Source: Sorghum bicolor
Taxonomy: Eukaryota; Streptophyta; Magnoliopsida; Poales; Poaceae
NCBI RefSeq assembly: GCF_000003195.3
Contig: NC_012877.2
Coordinates: forward strand, 13,562,839 to 13,626,838
Length of the DNA: 64,000 bases
Reading direction: 5' to 3'
Position 1 is the first letter of the stretch. Each line of letters begins with the position of its first letter. The notes under the pieces were generated by a model. That model saw nothing but the letters and a program-made list of their open reading frames with translations, was not told where the DNA came from and ran no database searches. This document shows positions 11,701 through 20,863 of this stretch, piece by piece. A program made the position numbers and the translations under genes.

Positions 11701-12407
11701 AGCCGTCAGACACTAAGAGGGAAGGTCCATCGGCAGGCGTCAACATGGTCTTCATGTTGCCGATGGAGTTTCTTGCACCAGCCAGTGATGATGAGTTGGA
11801 ATTTTCTGATCAGATAGCTCAGTTGGCTCTGGATCCGATGACGGCTATCTTTGAGAAACCTGCCGATGACGAGAGGCAGCATCTTAAAGCTTTGTTCCTC
11901 AAAGGAAGGGTTGATGGGCAGCCAATGACCAAGATCCTAGTTGATGGTGGAGCTGCCATTAATATTATGCCGTATGCAGTATATCGGAAGCTTGGGAAAG
12001 GGGATCAAGATTTGACCAAGACCGATATGATGCTCAAAGACTTTGAAGGAAACGTGTCTCCAGTCAAGGGGGCGATATGTGCAGAGTTGACCATCGGCAG
12101 TAAAACCTTGCCGACAACTTTTTTCGTGATCAGCGGAAAAGGTGCCTACAATTTATTATTGGGGAGAGATTGGATTCATGCCAATTGTTGTGTCCCATCT
12201 ACAATGCATCAGTGCTTGGTTCAGTGGGTAGGAGACAAGATTGAGATCGTCCCAGGAGATTCTTCTTATGTTATCGCATCGGCAGAAGCGGATACTTACG
12301 AAAGGACCAGGTGCATTTCAGGAGAAGCTTGGGAGAAAGATTTTCTCAAAGTTGCCGATTATGAGATTCCACCGATCCAAGCAGTCGGTTCTGACGACGG
12401 TTTTTAA
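8760..12407 (+). CDS. gag-pro: Gag-protease polyprotein of Tat copy 1 (open)
   Basis: An uninterrupted frame of 1215 residues. The start is chosen at ATG 8760 (MSISDLNQEN) because copy 2 starts at the matching ATG; the frame is open back into the LTR. Residues about 130-400 are a low-complexity Pro/Gln/Met/Gly region. The capsid-like core (FSGQDDTSTMEHVNRF, then WADLEKQFHRYFF) is at about 440-505. A CX2HX4HX4C knuckle variant (CKWHNATSHDTNEC) is near 680, followed by an Arg/Asp-rich segment with a Cys pair (CPECNGYDRY). The retropepsin-like domain has its active Asp in LVDGGAAINIMP near residue 1062 and LLLGRDWIH downstream. It forms particles and cuts the polyprotein. The stop TAA shares its last base with the pol ATG (TAATG). 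Confidence 0.9.
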   Translation: MSISDLNQENVILVTEANLKDEQKQAIAQAMEEFKQQCLRSFSINRSGEVVQKDALPAPRQVTFDANPGKLQDMVDNAINRALINQAGVLSNTVFNAVARTFKEGQIPPDYVGSSHHQPTAPEVTAPSAALTNASAQSAVPPSTLGTTGALSMPMATNPQISVGQHKLTTDMLASAMSGLTLPPNWWGYGMPPELTPGTSQITDMRGKTPMTSAPSNVPVNQSPRYTTITTARPHTGNPQDSMFQMPNASAESMLMQQRPMAQSGYVNSTTVPNYQSSAAPMPMNANNGWLGQQAFPQSPQQGYQTTGFQQGQVYPGFQGQGIHNQPINFGQQLGGQPIGGQQFGSPQIGGQVTNTMFHAGHVPNRHVEVRHQVPDPQPPHRQDADAYWADKIAEVMTEQFGIKPKVNTYSYRTPYPPAYDLIPLPHRYKVPDFTKFSGQDDTSTMEHVNRFIIQCGEAGNRDELRVRLFSSSLSGSAFTWFISLPPNSVITWADLEKQFHRYFFSGVHEKKITDLVKLRQRNDESVEGFVQRIREVKNKCYSLVLDDRQLADLAFQGLLPHIRDKYASQEFESLSHLVQRISDQDIKPFEPKRAWNKKVSFVDEATSSDSDEEPVIGLAEWVKNKKPMSCPFGQKEPEKFAFDTAKADRIFDFLLQEGQIKLSPNHVIPSAEELKRMRYCKWHNATSHDTNECKVFRQQLQSAIESGRIKFDSSKAQKPMKIDQHPFPTNMLDAKGKAKVLTSETAEKSASVDPQHQVTTADARSKGLVQEGTSSGRLPRSGIVITHRRPREKWQQREDRYRRQQEDYQREEERRRQEWNRHRDHWNCPFFIHCWEENIKLPTVRDCPECNGYDRYDRNDRRYYDDERRTNGPIRGRVSVYDRLGGRFSGYNRLSDRVQYFPRNQEELEGMADARVPDEFIFCRDANTHRMESRENRRPTARQRPLPPWCPQGLTKTQKRRLQRERQEELNKGENSGSRQPSDTKREGPSAGVNMVFMLPMEFLAPASDDELEFSDQIAQLALDPMTAIFEKPADDERQHLKALFLKGRVDGQPMTKILVDGGAAINIMPYAVYRKLGKGDQDLTKTDMMLKDFEGNVSPVKGAICAELTIGSKTLPTTFFVISGKGAYNLLLGRDWIHANCCVPSTMHQCLVQWVGDKIEIVPGDSSYVIASAEADTYERTRCISGEAWEKDFLKVADYEIPPIQAVGSDDGF

Positions 12408-15400
12408 TGGATAGATTCGCCGATGATGGAAAATTGGGCCAGGGATTCACATCGGCCGATGATTTGGTAGAAATAGATATAGGTAGTGGTGATAAGCCTA
12501 GACCTACTTTTATTAGTGCTAAATTAGATCCTGAGTGTAAGCGACAATTGATTAGTTTGTTAAAGGAATATAAAGATTACTTTGCTTGGGATTATACAGA
12601 GATGCCTGGTTTAGACCGATCAATTGTCGAACATCGGTTACCCATCAAGTCCGGATTTCGGCCACATCAGCAACCAGCCCGCCGATGTAATCCTAACATT
12701 CTACCTGATATTAAGGCCGAAATCACTAAACTTATTGAAGCTAAGTTTATTCGGCAGTGTCAGTATGCCGAATGGATTTCCAATGTTGTTCCGGTTTACA
12801 AGAAGAACGGGAAGCTTCGGGTGTGCATTGATTTCAGGAATCTCAATAAAGCTACGCCGATGGATGGATACCCAATGCCTGTCGCCGATCTACTGGTTGA
12901 TGCTGCGGCTGGCCATCGGGTCATCAGCTTCATGGATGGTAATGCGGGTTACAATCAAATATTCATGGCAGAGGAGGATATTCCAAAAACCGCATTCAGG
13001 TGTCCTGGTCATGTTGGACTATTTGAATGGATAGTCATGACTTTTGGGTTAAAGAATGCTGGTGCTACTTATCAAAGGGCCATGAATTTTATATTTCATG
13101 AGTTCATCGGCAAGTTCGTAGAAATTTATATCGATGATGTGGTGGTTAAGTCTGGAGATTTCTCAAAGCATCTTGCCGATTTACGAAAAGTGTTGGAGTG
13201 CACAAGGAAGCATGGATTGAAGATGAATCCCAACAAGTGTGCATTTGGCGTATCGGCAGGGCAGTTTCTTGGTTTCATGGTATATCAGAGGGGTATTGAA
13301 ATTAGTCGAAGATCTATTGATGCCATCAATAAAATAGTGGCCCCTACCAATAAAACCGAGCTCCAATCCTTGATCGGCAAGGTGAATTTTATCAGAAGAT
13401 TTATATCGAATTTATCTGGGAGGATTCGTGCTTTCAGTCCTCTTCTTAAATTGAAAGCCGATCAAGAGTTTGTTTGGGGAGAAGAACAGCAGTTGGCTCT
13501 GGATGAAATCAAAAGTTATCTAGTAAATCCTCCAGTTTTAGTTCCACCTCAACAAGGGAAGCCCTTCAAATTGTATTTATCTACCGATGGATCGGTTATC
13601 GGTTCAGCTTTAGTTCAAGAATTTGAGGGGAAAGAGAGAGTAATTTATTATTTGAGTAGGAGGTTGATTGATGCTGAAACCAGGTATTCGGCCATTGAGA
13701 AACTGTGCTTATGCTTATATTTTTCATGTATCAAGCTGAGACATTACCTGTTGTCGGCTGAATGTGCTGTTGTTTGCAAAGATGACGTGGTCCGATACAT
13801 GCTATCTATGCCGATTATGAGTGGTAGGATCGGAGATGGATTTTAGCGCTGTCGGAGTTCGATTTGCGTTACGAATCGGCTAAGGCAGTCAAAGGGCAGA
13901 TTATGGCCGATTTTGTGACTCAGCATTGCGGTCTAGTGGAAACCTTGGAAATTGCACCCTGGACGCTCTTCTTTGATGGATCTACCTGTGACCGGGGGGC
14001 AGGAATCGGCATTGTATTAGTTTCTCCTAAGGGGAGGAAGTATGAGTTTTCCTTGCCGATTGTTGCTACATCAATAAATAATCAGGCTGAGTATCAAGCT
14101 CTGATCAAGGGATTGGAGTTGTTAAGAGAAGTTCGTGCTGATGCTGTTGAAATATTCGGGGATTCTATGTTGGTTATAAATCAATTGGCCGGAAGCTATG
14201 AATGCCGAAATGAAGTTCTCATAACCTATTTCGAGAGAAGTATGCAGCTGTTAAAGGAATTCAAGGACTTCCGATTGGAGCATGTTCCCCGATTGCATAA
14301 TGAAGACGCTAATCGGTTAGCCCAGCATGCCTCGGGATATCAGCCAATGATTAATGCGACATCGGCAGTCAGTGCCGGTGATTGGAGGAAAGAAATTATT
14401 GATTATCTAAAAGATCCATCCAAAAAAGTTGAAAGACGGGTTCGATTTCAAGCAACCAAGTATGTGCTCCTTGAAAATGAATTGTATTATCGAACTGTCG
14501 ACGGAATTCTTCTCCGATGCTTGGGTGATGATGAAGCCAGAAGTTTGATGGGAGAAATCCATGAAGGAGTGTGTGGAGCGCATCAGTCGGCTTTTAAGAT
14601 GAAGTGGATGATTCGAAGGAATGGATATTTTTGGCCAACCATACTTGAAGATTGTTTTAAATATTTCAAGGGATGTCAAGGTTGTCAAAAGTTCGGTAAT
14701 ATCCAGAGAGCACCCGCATCGGCTATGAATCCTATAATAAAACCTTGGCCGTTCCGGGGATGGGCCATCGATTTGATCGGCCAGATTTATCCACCATCTA
14801 GCAAAGGGCATAAGTTCATTCTAGTTGCCACTGACTATTTCACTAAGTGGGTCGAAGCTATTCCTTTGAAGAAAGTCACATCGGCCAATATGATTGATTT
14901 TGTGAAGGAGCATATTATTTACCGATTTGGAATTCCCCAAACGATTACTACCGATCAGGGCACCATGTTCACGTCAGGGGAGTTCGATGAATTCGCAATC
15001 GGTATGGGAATTAAAGTGTTGAATTCTTCTCCTTACTATGCTCAAGCCAATGGGCAGGCCGAAGCGTCTAACAAAGGAATTATCAAGCTTATTAAACGAA
15101 AGATTGAAGAAAATCCTAGGCGGTGGCATACATTGTTAAATGAGGCACTATGGTCTTATCGGATGGCTTGTCATGGATCAACCAAGGTGTCACCCTATCA
15201 ATTGGTGTATGGACATGATGCAGTGTTGCCTTGGGAGATTAAGGATGGATCTAGGCGATTATCTTTTCAAGATCAATTGGCTGCCGATGATTATGCCACT
15301 TTGATGACCGATGAGTTAGATGATTTAGCAGGGCATCGGTTAAAGGCTTTAATGAGTATAGAAGAAAATAAGAAGAGAGTTGCTAGATGGTATGATAAGA

Positions 15401-15639
15401 AAGTAAAGGCTAAGGAGTTTGCCGATGGGGATTTGGTATGGAAGTTGATTTTGCCAATCGGGACTAAAAGTTCAAAGTTTGGGAAGTGGTCTCCTAATTG
15501 GGAAGGTCCTTATCGGATAAGACACTCGGCTCCTGGTAATGCCTATATTCTAGAAACTCTCGAAGGAGTTGAATTTCCCAGAGCATTAAATGGCAAATAT
15601 TTAAAGAAGTACTACCCCAGTATATGGGTCGATGCATAA
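12407..15639 (+). pseudogene. pol: Pol of Tat copy 1: RT, RNase H, second RNase H, integrase; one 1-base frameshift
   Basis: Starts at ATG 12407, overlapping the gag-pro stop. Reverse transcriptase: FMDGNAGYNQI and catalytic YIDDVVVKS (about 13126). A Ty3-type RNase H follows (about 13570-13770, YLSTDGSVIGSAL). Near 13830 one base is missing relative to copy 2, ending the first frame at 13846; the second frame is then open to 15639. It holds a second, archaeal-type RNase H (FFDGSTCDRGAGIG, about 13966-14330), as known in the Tat lineage, and integrase: HHCC zinc site about 14560-14690, DDE residues in WAIDLIG, TTDQGTMF and NGQAEASNKG, and a C-terminal GPYRI segment. The total length (3233 nt) is one base short of a whole number of codons. 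Without that deletion the element would look complete. Confidence 0.9.
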
Positions 15640-15649
15640 AAGTTTAAGT

Positions 15650-15733
15650 GCCGATAACACTCCTATCGGCTGGATTTAAGTGTTTGGGGGCAGACTTAAT
15701 GTTTCAAAAGATGCCGATAACAGTCTTATCGGC
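15650..15733. terminator. Twin stem-loops between the converging pol and antisense genes, copy 1
   Basis: Two 21-base hairpins at 15650-15670 and 15713-15733. Each has the 7-bp stem GCCGATA/TATCGGC and a 7-base loop. They lie in the 145-bp spacer where the two genes meet 3' to 3'. Copy 2 keeps both at 44249-44269 and 44314-44334 with changed loops. A role in 3'-end formation is inferred; the stem contains the family's repeated word. Confidence 0.5.
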
Positions 15734-15784
15734 TAGACTAAAAGCTAAAAGCAGGAAAACAAAGGTGTGTTGCCGATGAAAGCT

Positions 15785-18700
15785 TCAGATGTTCAGCAGC
15801 GCTTGGATTGCCGATATGGCGCGCAGCCGGATCTGATTGGCTGTCTCTATCTCCTTGATATCGTCGTCGGCAGAACCTTCTATCGGTTTCAGCTTCCTCT
15901 TCAGCTGCAACGCTTTGCGGCCGTGGACGTTTCGTTCTTGTTCAAGGTGCTTGATGGTCTCCGGCAGTTGACTCTCTTCTTGCTGGGCTTGGGACAGAGC
16001 ATCCTCTACTTGCTTGAGTTCGGCCAGCAGAGCTTCTCTTTTTGCCGATAGATCAGATACTTTCTGCTTCAGTGCATCGCCTGAGGACATTAAGGTGCCG
16101 ATGTTCTTATGTTTCTCGTCGGCTAAGAGTTTTTCTTTCATCATCTCCTCAGAAAGCTGGATTTGAGCAGCTCTATCGGCAAGGCGTCGAGTGGCTCTCT
16201 GGTACTGTAGCTGGCGGCTTTCTAGGTATGCAGCATGGAAGAGGGTTTCTTCAGCATCGGCAGGAATTTGGCCTCTAAGGGTTTTGAACAGGGCCTTGGC
16301 CGGGTCAGAATCGTTGACCAGTTGAGCAGTGTCTTGATGAAGTATGGCCGATAGCTCTTCCAGCTTAGCTCTGGTTTCTGCCGATACAGTTCCAACTGCC
16401 CGAGAGGAGCTTGCTTCCTCGCCTTCTTCTTCGAAGATATCAATGGCGAAGGAGAATAAGCTGTCGGGAGAATCTTGTTCCTGAAAATGAAGATGGAATA
16501 AGTCATTTTTATGGTCAAAACTTCGGCAGACGATACTGGTGGAAAATTGGATGACTTACTTGCTTCAAGGCGATTTCTTGCCTTTGACTCGAAGATGCCG
16601 ATGGAGCTACAGGTTGATCGGCAAATGTTGCCGATGGAACGATATCGCCTGAAAGAAGACAGGAAGGGTTATGAGACTAAATGAGAATAAGTTTGTCGGC
16701 AGAGGTATTGTTGAGATATGTTACCCGGAGGAGGAACAACAGTTGTCTGAATCAGGGAAACCGCCGATGATATAATTGGACCTGCCGGGCCAGTTGTTTG
16801 TTCACCCACGTCAGCTGATGTACCTTCTGTTTGAGGTTCTTCCTGCTGGGGTTCTTCCATCTGTGGTGCTTCCTGCATTGGTTGGGGAGATGGTGCTTGC
16901 TGTGTCTGGACTTCCGGAGAAGAGGGGGAAGATTCCACCGGGATTGGAGACACCGGAGGAGGAGGGGGAGTCGCCACTTTCTGGCGTTTTGTTCCAGCCT
17001 TAGCACCTTGGGTGCCCTTCCTCTTTGGCTGGCTAGACTGGGGGGCATCGGCACCTTGGCGTTTGGCTTTTGCCGATGCACCAGTTTGCTGCAACAACAA
17101 AAAGGAGTTTATGAGCACAGATAGACGATACAAAGATAGTCAGCATAAATGAAAAAGGTTTTAACAAATTGCCTTGAAAGCTTGCGCCAGAGTGGAAGCA
17201 GTTACCGTTGGCGATGTCTGAGTTTTCCTGGTGGTAACTTTCTTGAGGCGCGCACCCCGATGCATGATGGAGGCCAGAGTGGGAGCATTGTGGCCGATTG
17301 AGGAGATCGGGCCTGAGGGGAACAAGTCGATCGGCTTGCCACTCCTGCTAACCGATGGGGGGGTGTTGTCAACCTGCAAAAGGAATTCAGGGGTAAGTTA
17401 CCGATGGAAATAGTATTGGAAAATGAGACATCGGTTTAAAATACTTACGGTGTCATCAGGGACTTCGTATTCGGGGTCGATCACGCCGCGGTATGAGAGG
17501 GCCGATCTGCAGAATAGATTCTCTTTCCATTCTGCCCACCATAGCTTGTATGCCTGAGTGATAAAGGCAGCTGGAACCCATTCTGACAGATCTACATCTG
17601 TATCGGCATTTGGTGGTAGCTGGGCTACTCGAGTCCACTCGAGAAGGTTGGTGATGGGTTCTCTGGGCTTTATCACATCGGCATAAGGAAGTGCAATCGG
17701 CAACTGGCCGAAAGCTAGCTGGCGAGCTAATGCCGATGGATGGTAAAATTCATAGGTTTGGGGAGAGGTTTTTGTGCTACCGAAGAAATTCACTGGTATG
17801 GCTCTGGGAGTCACAATTGCCATCATCACCTCATTGTCCCTGTCGAGAGCTTCATCAAATGGATTGAAGGTCAGAGGGAGCATACTGTCTGGGTCGTCAT
17901 AAGCCAGCCATGGTCGTTCATCTCTGGCCAGACCCTCATACAGGGTCTCGAAGAATCGGCCGATCTGATCCGGATTGTTCCCTGAACCGGGTAAGACTAT
18001 AACGGCTTCGCCAAAGTTCAAGGGGGCACGCGTTGCCGATTCCTCTTCACCCAACACATGATTCTCGGCTATATCTCTTGGGAAGTGCTGTGAGAACAAG
18101 TTGAAATCAAGGCGCTTATGCAGGTGCAGATTGAGCCACATATTAATAAACCACCAGGGGCCTCCCAAGTTGCCGATGGATTGGCCAAGCAGGAGTTTCT
18201 GGGCTACCTGATGAAGAAGGTGGTAAACAGCGCCGAGCAAATATCGGCCGAGAGGAAATTGACCGCCGCTAGCCAGTCTTTCTGCTGCCGATAGATAGAC
18301 AGAAGTCGGTCCTGCCGATCGACCACAGAATACAAACTTGTCCAGCCACATGTTCAGAAAGGTGGTTTGCTCCTTTATGGTGACAGGCCCTCTCCCGCGG
18401 TACTTCTGGATGTACCCTGACCAACCGCCGATAGCGCGAGTCTCCACTTTGGCACTGGGGGCAGTATCAAAAAAGTGGGTGCTATCGGCAGAGGATATAT
18501 CTAGCCCAGTGAGCATGGCTACATCGGCAAGGGTAGGAGAAGCAGGGCCGTGGCCAAAAAAACGAAAGCATTGAGAGTGTCTGACCAAAAGTAGGATGCA
18601 GCTATCAGCAGCGACTCGTTCCTGTGCATATCGGCAATGGATAGCCTAATGCACTGAGCTAGTTTCCTCTCACCCCACTGGACTTCATAAGAATTGCTGA

Positions 18701-19052
18701 CCCTCAAGAACCAATCTTTCCACCCTATAGTAGGGCTGGGCCAAGAGCGAAAGGTGTCTTTCCACAGATCTAAAGAAAAGTTTTCGGCTCTAAAGGGAAT
18801 CCTGTTGGTTTCTGCATTGACAAGGTCGGTTGGATCTGGATTCCCTAGAGGGCCGAGGCACTGAAGGTGTGGTTGATCGGTAGGGATGACAATTTTGTTG
18901 GACAATTCCTAGTGTTTTGGGGAATAAAAATACAAAGAAAAAGGAAAAGGAAGATATTCAGTAAGATGAATCGCAGATGAACAGGAATGCGAGAAAAGGT
19001 ACAGGAGATGAGATGGAAGTCTGACCTCAGGGACGACGAAGCCAATGGCCAT
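15785..19052 (-). pseudogene. Antisense plant-mobile-domain (PMD) gene of Tat copy 1, six exons, one 2-base frameshift
   Basis: Opposite strand to gag-pol. Exons, 5' to 3': 19052-19026, 18908-17449, 17373-17173, 17088-16725, 16648-16560, 16480-15785. Junctions are supported by the same model in copy 2; exons 1, 3, 5 and 6 have identical lengths there. Leaving out two surplus bases in a T run (about 18555-18562) gives 945 codons. Exon 2 holds the aminotransferase-like plant mobile domain (landmarks GHGPASPTLADVAMLTGLD, GGWSGYIQKYR, NMWLDKFVFCG). Exons 3-5 are Pro/Ser/Gln-rich and basic, probably disordered. Exon 6 is a long coiled coil. The host relatives MAIN/MAIL1 act in transposon silencing and gene expression; the function here is unknown. 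The intron-3 donor is GC, not GT as in copy 2. The start is the first ATG after the TATA box, in good context (AAGATGG). Confidence 0.8.
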
Positions 19053-19200
19053 CTTGTCGTGAAGAGGACGTTGGAGGGCACCGGAGTTGATGAAGAGGAG
19101 TGCTTGTCGGAGGTCTTGAGGGTTGTAGATGGCGCCGCCGCTGGAAAAGCAAAGTTGGATAGTAGAATGGTGTAATGGGGGAGGAGTACCCAAGAAGGAA

Positions 19201-19209
19201 CTATTTATA
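19201..19209 (-). promoter_or_regulatory. TATA box of the antisense gene, copy 1
   Basis: TATAAATAG on the minus strand, about 150 bases upstream of the chosen ATG at 19052, between the 3' LTR and the gene. Copy 2 has TATGAATAG here (40756-40764), one change off. The RIRE2-like element has TATAAAG at the matching place before its own antisense gene. Confidence 0.6.
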
Positions 19210-19677
19210 GGACAAGATGGGCAAGGGCAAATCCGACTTATCTCTTTGCCGCATCCGAGAAGCCCGAGGGTACTCAGGTGGATATGGTAACTGTTCACAC
19301 GGTAATCCTGGGATTGTGCAGGTGATTTGACAGGAAGCGGCCATTATCTAAAGATATTTTACTATGCGCGATCTCCTGGTCGGTCCATCGGCGATATTCT
19401 ATAACGGTCATCTTGCCGATGGGCGGATAGAGGGGAGGTAACCATTTTTGCGAATATCCTGGTCAGGGCATCGGTAGATCTTTGTAACGGTATTGTTGCC
19501 GATGTACGACCAAGAAAGATGCCTGTTTAGGAAGGTGGGGATTTCGAGGAATCTGCGGAGGATTAGGATCAGAGTTGTCCAGATTGAGGTTGTCAGTTAC
19601 CGGATTAGGAGCATTAATTGCGGAGAAGGCATCATTACTGCAGAGAATTTCGGGGCATTAATAGTTTTATACTCCGA
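19210..19677. other. Spacer between antisense promoter and PPT, copy 1
   Basis: About 470 bases with no credible gene. It holds upstream sequence of the antisense gene and several GCCGAT-type words. It aligns with 40267-40750 of copy 2. Confidence 0.6.
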
Positions 19678-19691
19678 AACTGGGGGGCATG
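19678..19691 (+). other. Polypurine tract of Tat copy 1
   Basis: AACTGGGGGGCATG directly before the 3' LTR; the reverse complement is at the same place in copy 2 (40251-40264). It would prime plus-strand DNA synthesis. Confidence 0.75.
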
Positions 19692-20377
19692 TGTTGACAC
19701 CATTTTTGGGCACGTGTCCAGGATGGCAGGATAGAGTGGCAGTACGATGCGGGTTGCTGATGAGGATGGTTGCCGATGAAGGAGAGGTTGAATGTGACTA
19801 AGTCCACAGGCAGTAATATGGTGCCGATGACTGGGTAAAAAGGTCTGCCGATGACTATGGCAAGGGGATTGCCGATGACGCGAAGGAGGAGTCCGGAAGC
19901 TGCCAGTTGTCATCTGGAGGAGTTTCGGTTTGTCACGAAGGATAGTTTTATTATTTCCTTAGTTATTTGCATCGTTTTGTATACGGATTCCGTGTAATTT
20001 GGAATTCGAATTCTAATCGTGTCTGGTCGTAGCTCTTTGAGCAGGGTCTAAATATAAACCCTAGGACCTTGTAATAAGAGAATCAAGAAATCAATCAAAC
20101 ACACGTTTTACTCATATTCCAGCATCTACTTTTTCGACGACTTCGTCATACTTTTTTTTTCTTACGAGTTCTTAGGAATTCGTCGACTTAAGCTCGGCGT
20201 GTTCTCGAGTTCCGCGTGAGTACCTCTTAGCCGTGACATCCGGGCGCATCGCTGTTGTCAGGACTAAAGTATTCGAGTTATCACCTTTGCCGATAGCAAG
20301 GTCAAATCGGCTGGCACGCCTTAACGTTTGAATCGGGTATTAGCCCTTTGTGTTTGCAGATCAGTTTTGCATCAACA
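19692..20377 (+). repeat. 3' LTR of Tat copy 1
   Basis: 686 bp, about 99.5% identical to the 5' LTR. The TATA box is changed here (TCTAAATA at 20047-20054), so outward transcription towards the beta-glucosidase exons may be weaker. Confidence 0.95.
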
Positions 20378-20382
20378 CTATG

Positions 20383-20459
20383 ATTGGACAATATTTGTCA
20401 CAAACAAACGAAAGTGCTACAGTAGTGAAATTCAAAAAATTTCACATCTAAACAAGGCC
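20383..20459. mobile_element. Tourist-like MITE, right fragment
   Basis: Continuation of 7864-8028 after the retrotransposon. It ends CTAAACAAGGCC and is followed by TTA (20460-20462). Confidence 0.85.
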
Positions 20460-20502
20460 TTAATACACACGCACGGACACCTGAGGATAGCTGCATCACT
20501 AA

Positions 20503-20863
20503 GAGCATCCCCAATCGTTTGGCAAATAGGCTTTGCATACATGTATTTACAAAAATGTGTAAAAAATACATATTCAATGGTTTGGCAATTGGGCTTTGCA
20601 ATTTTGTTAACTTGGCAAATAGAGGGAAAGGACTTGCATATATGTCAAGCCCCTCCGCGCTTGGCATTGCGTCCCTCGCGCGAAATCTGACCTCTGCGCG
20701 TGGTCACGCGACTACTCCCTCCTTCCGCCACCATATTTTTTTTGCTAAGTGATTAATGCCAAACCATTGGAGATTGCCTCTTTTCATCTTTGTCATATTT
20801 ATTTGGGACTTGGCAAACTTCCTTGTTTGCCAAACGAACTATGCAAAACGGTTGGAGATGCTC
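20503..20863. mobile_element. Second Tourist-like MITE in the same intron
   Basis: 361 bp with imperfect inverted ends GAGCATCCCCAATCG and CGGTTGGAGATGCTC, flanked by TAA (20500-20502 and 20864-20866). A TTTGGCAAA-type segment recurs inside in both orientations. No coding content. Confidence 0.75.

Larger units (their letters stand above)
8029..20377 (+). mobile_element. Tat-type Ty3/gypsy LTR retrotransposon, copy 1, with antisense PMD gene
   Basis: A complete 12,349-bp element flanked by the 5-bp duplication CTATG (8024-8028 and 20378-20382). Its LTRs are 685 and 686 bp and differ by 3 substitutions plus one 1-base gap. Order: 5' LTR, primer site, gag-pro, pol with two RNase H domains, a 145-bp spacer with two stem-loops, an oppositely oriented intron-containing gene, PPT, 3' LTR. 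Two RNase H domains and an extra antisense ORF are known traits of the Tat lineage (Retand/Grande group). The insertion is in the MITE within the beta-glucosidase intron, in the gene's orientation. The word GCCGAT/ATCGGC occurs about 100 times. Confidence 0.95.

Noticed and set aside
15767..17124. Plus-strand frames opposite the antisense PMD gene
   Set aside because: The minus-strand frames carry the domain, the coiled coil and conserved splice sites in both copies; the plus-strand frames are shadows.
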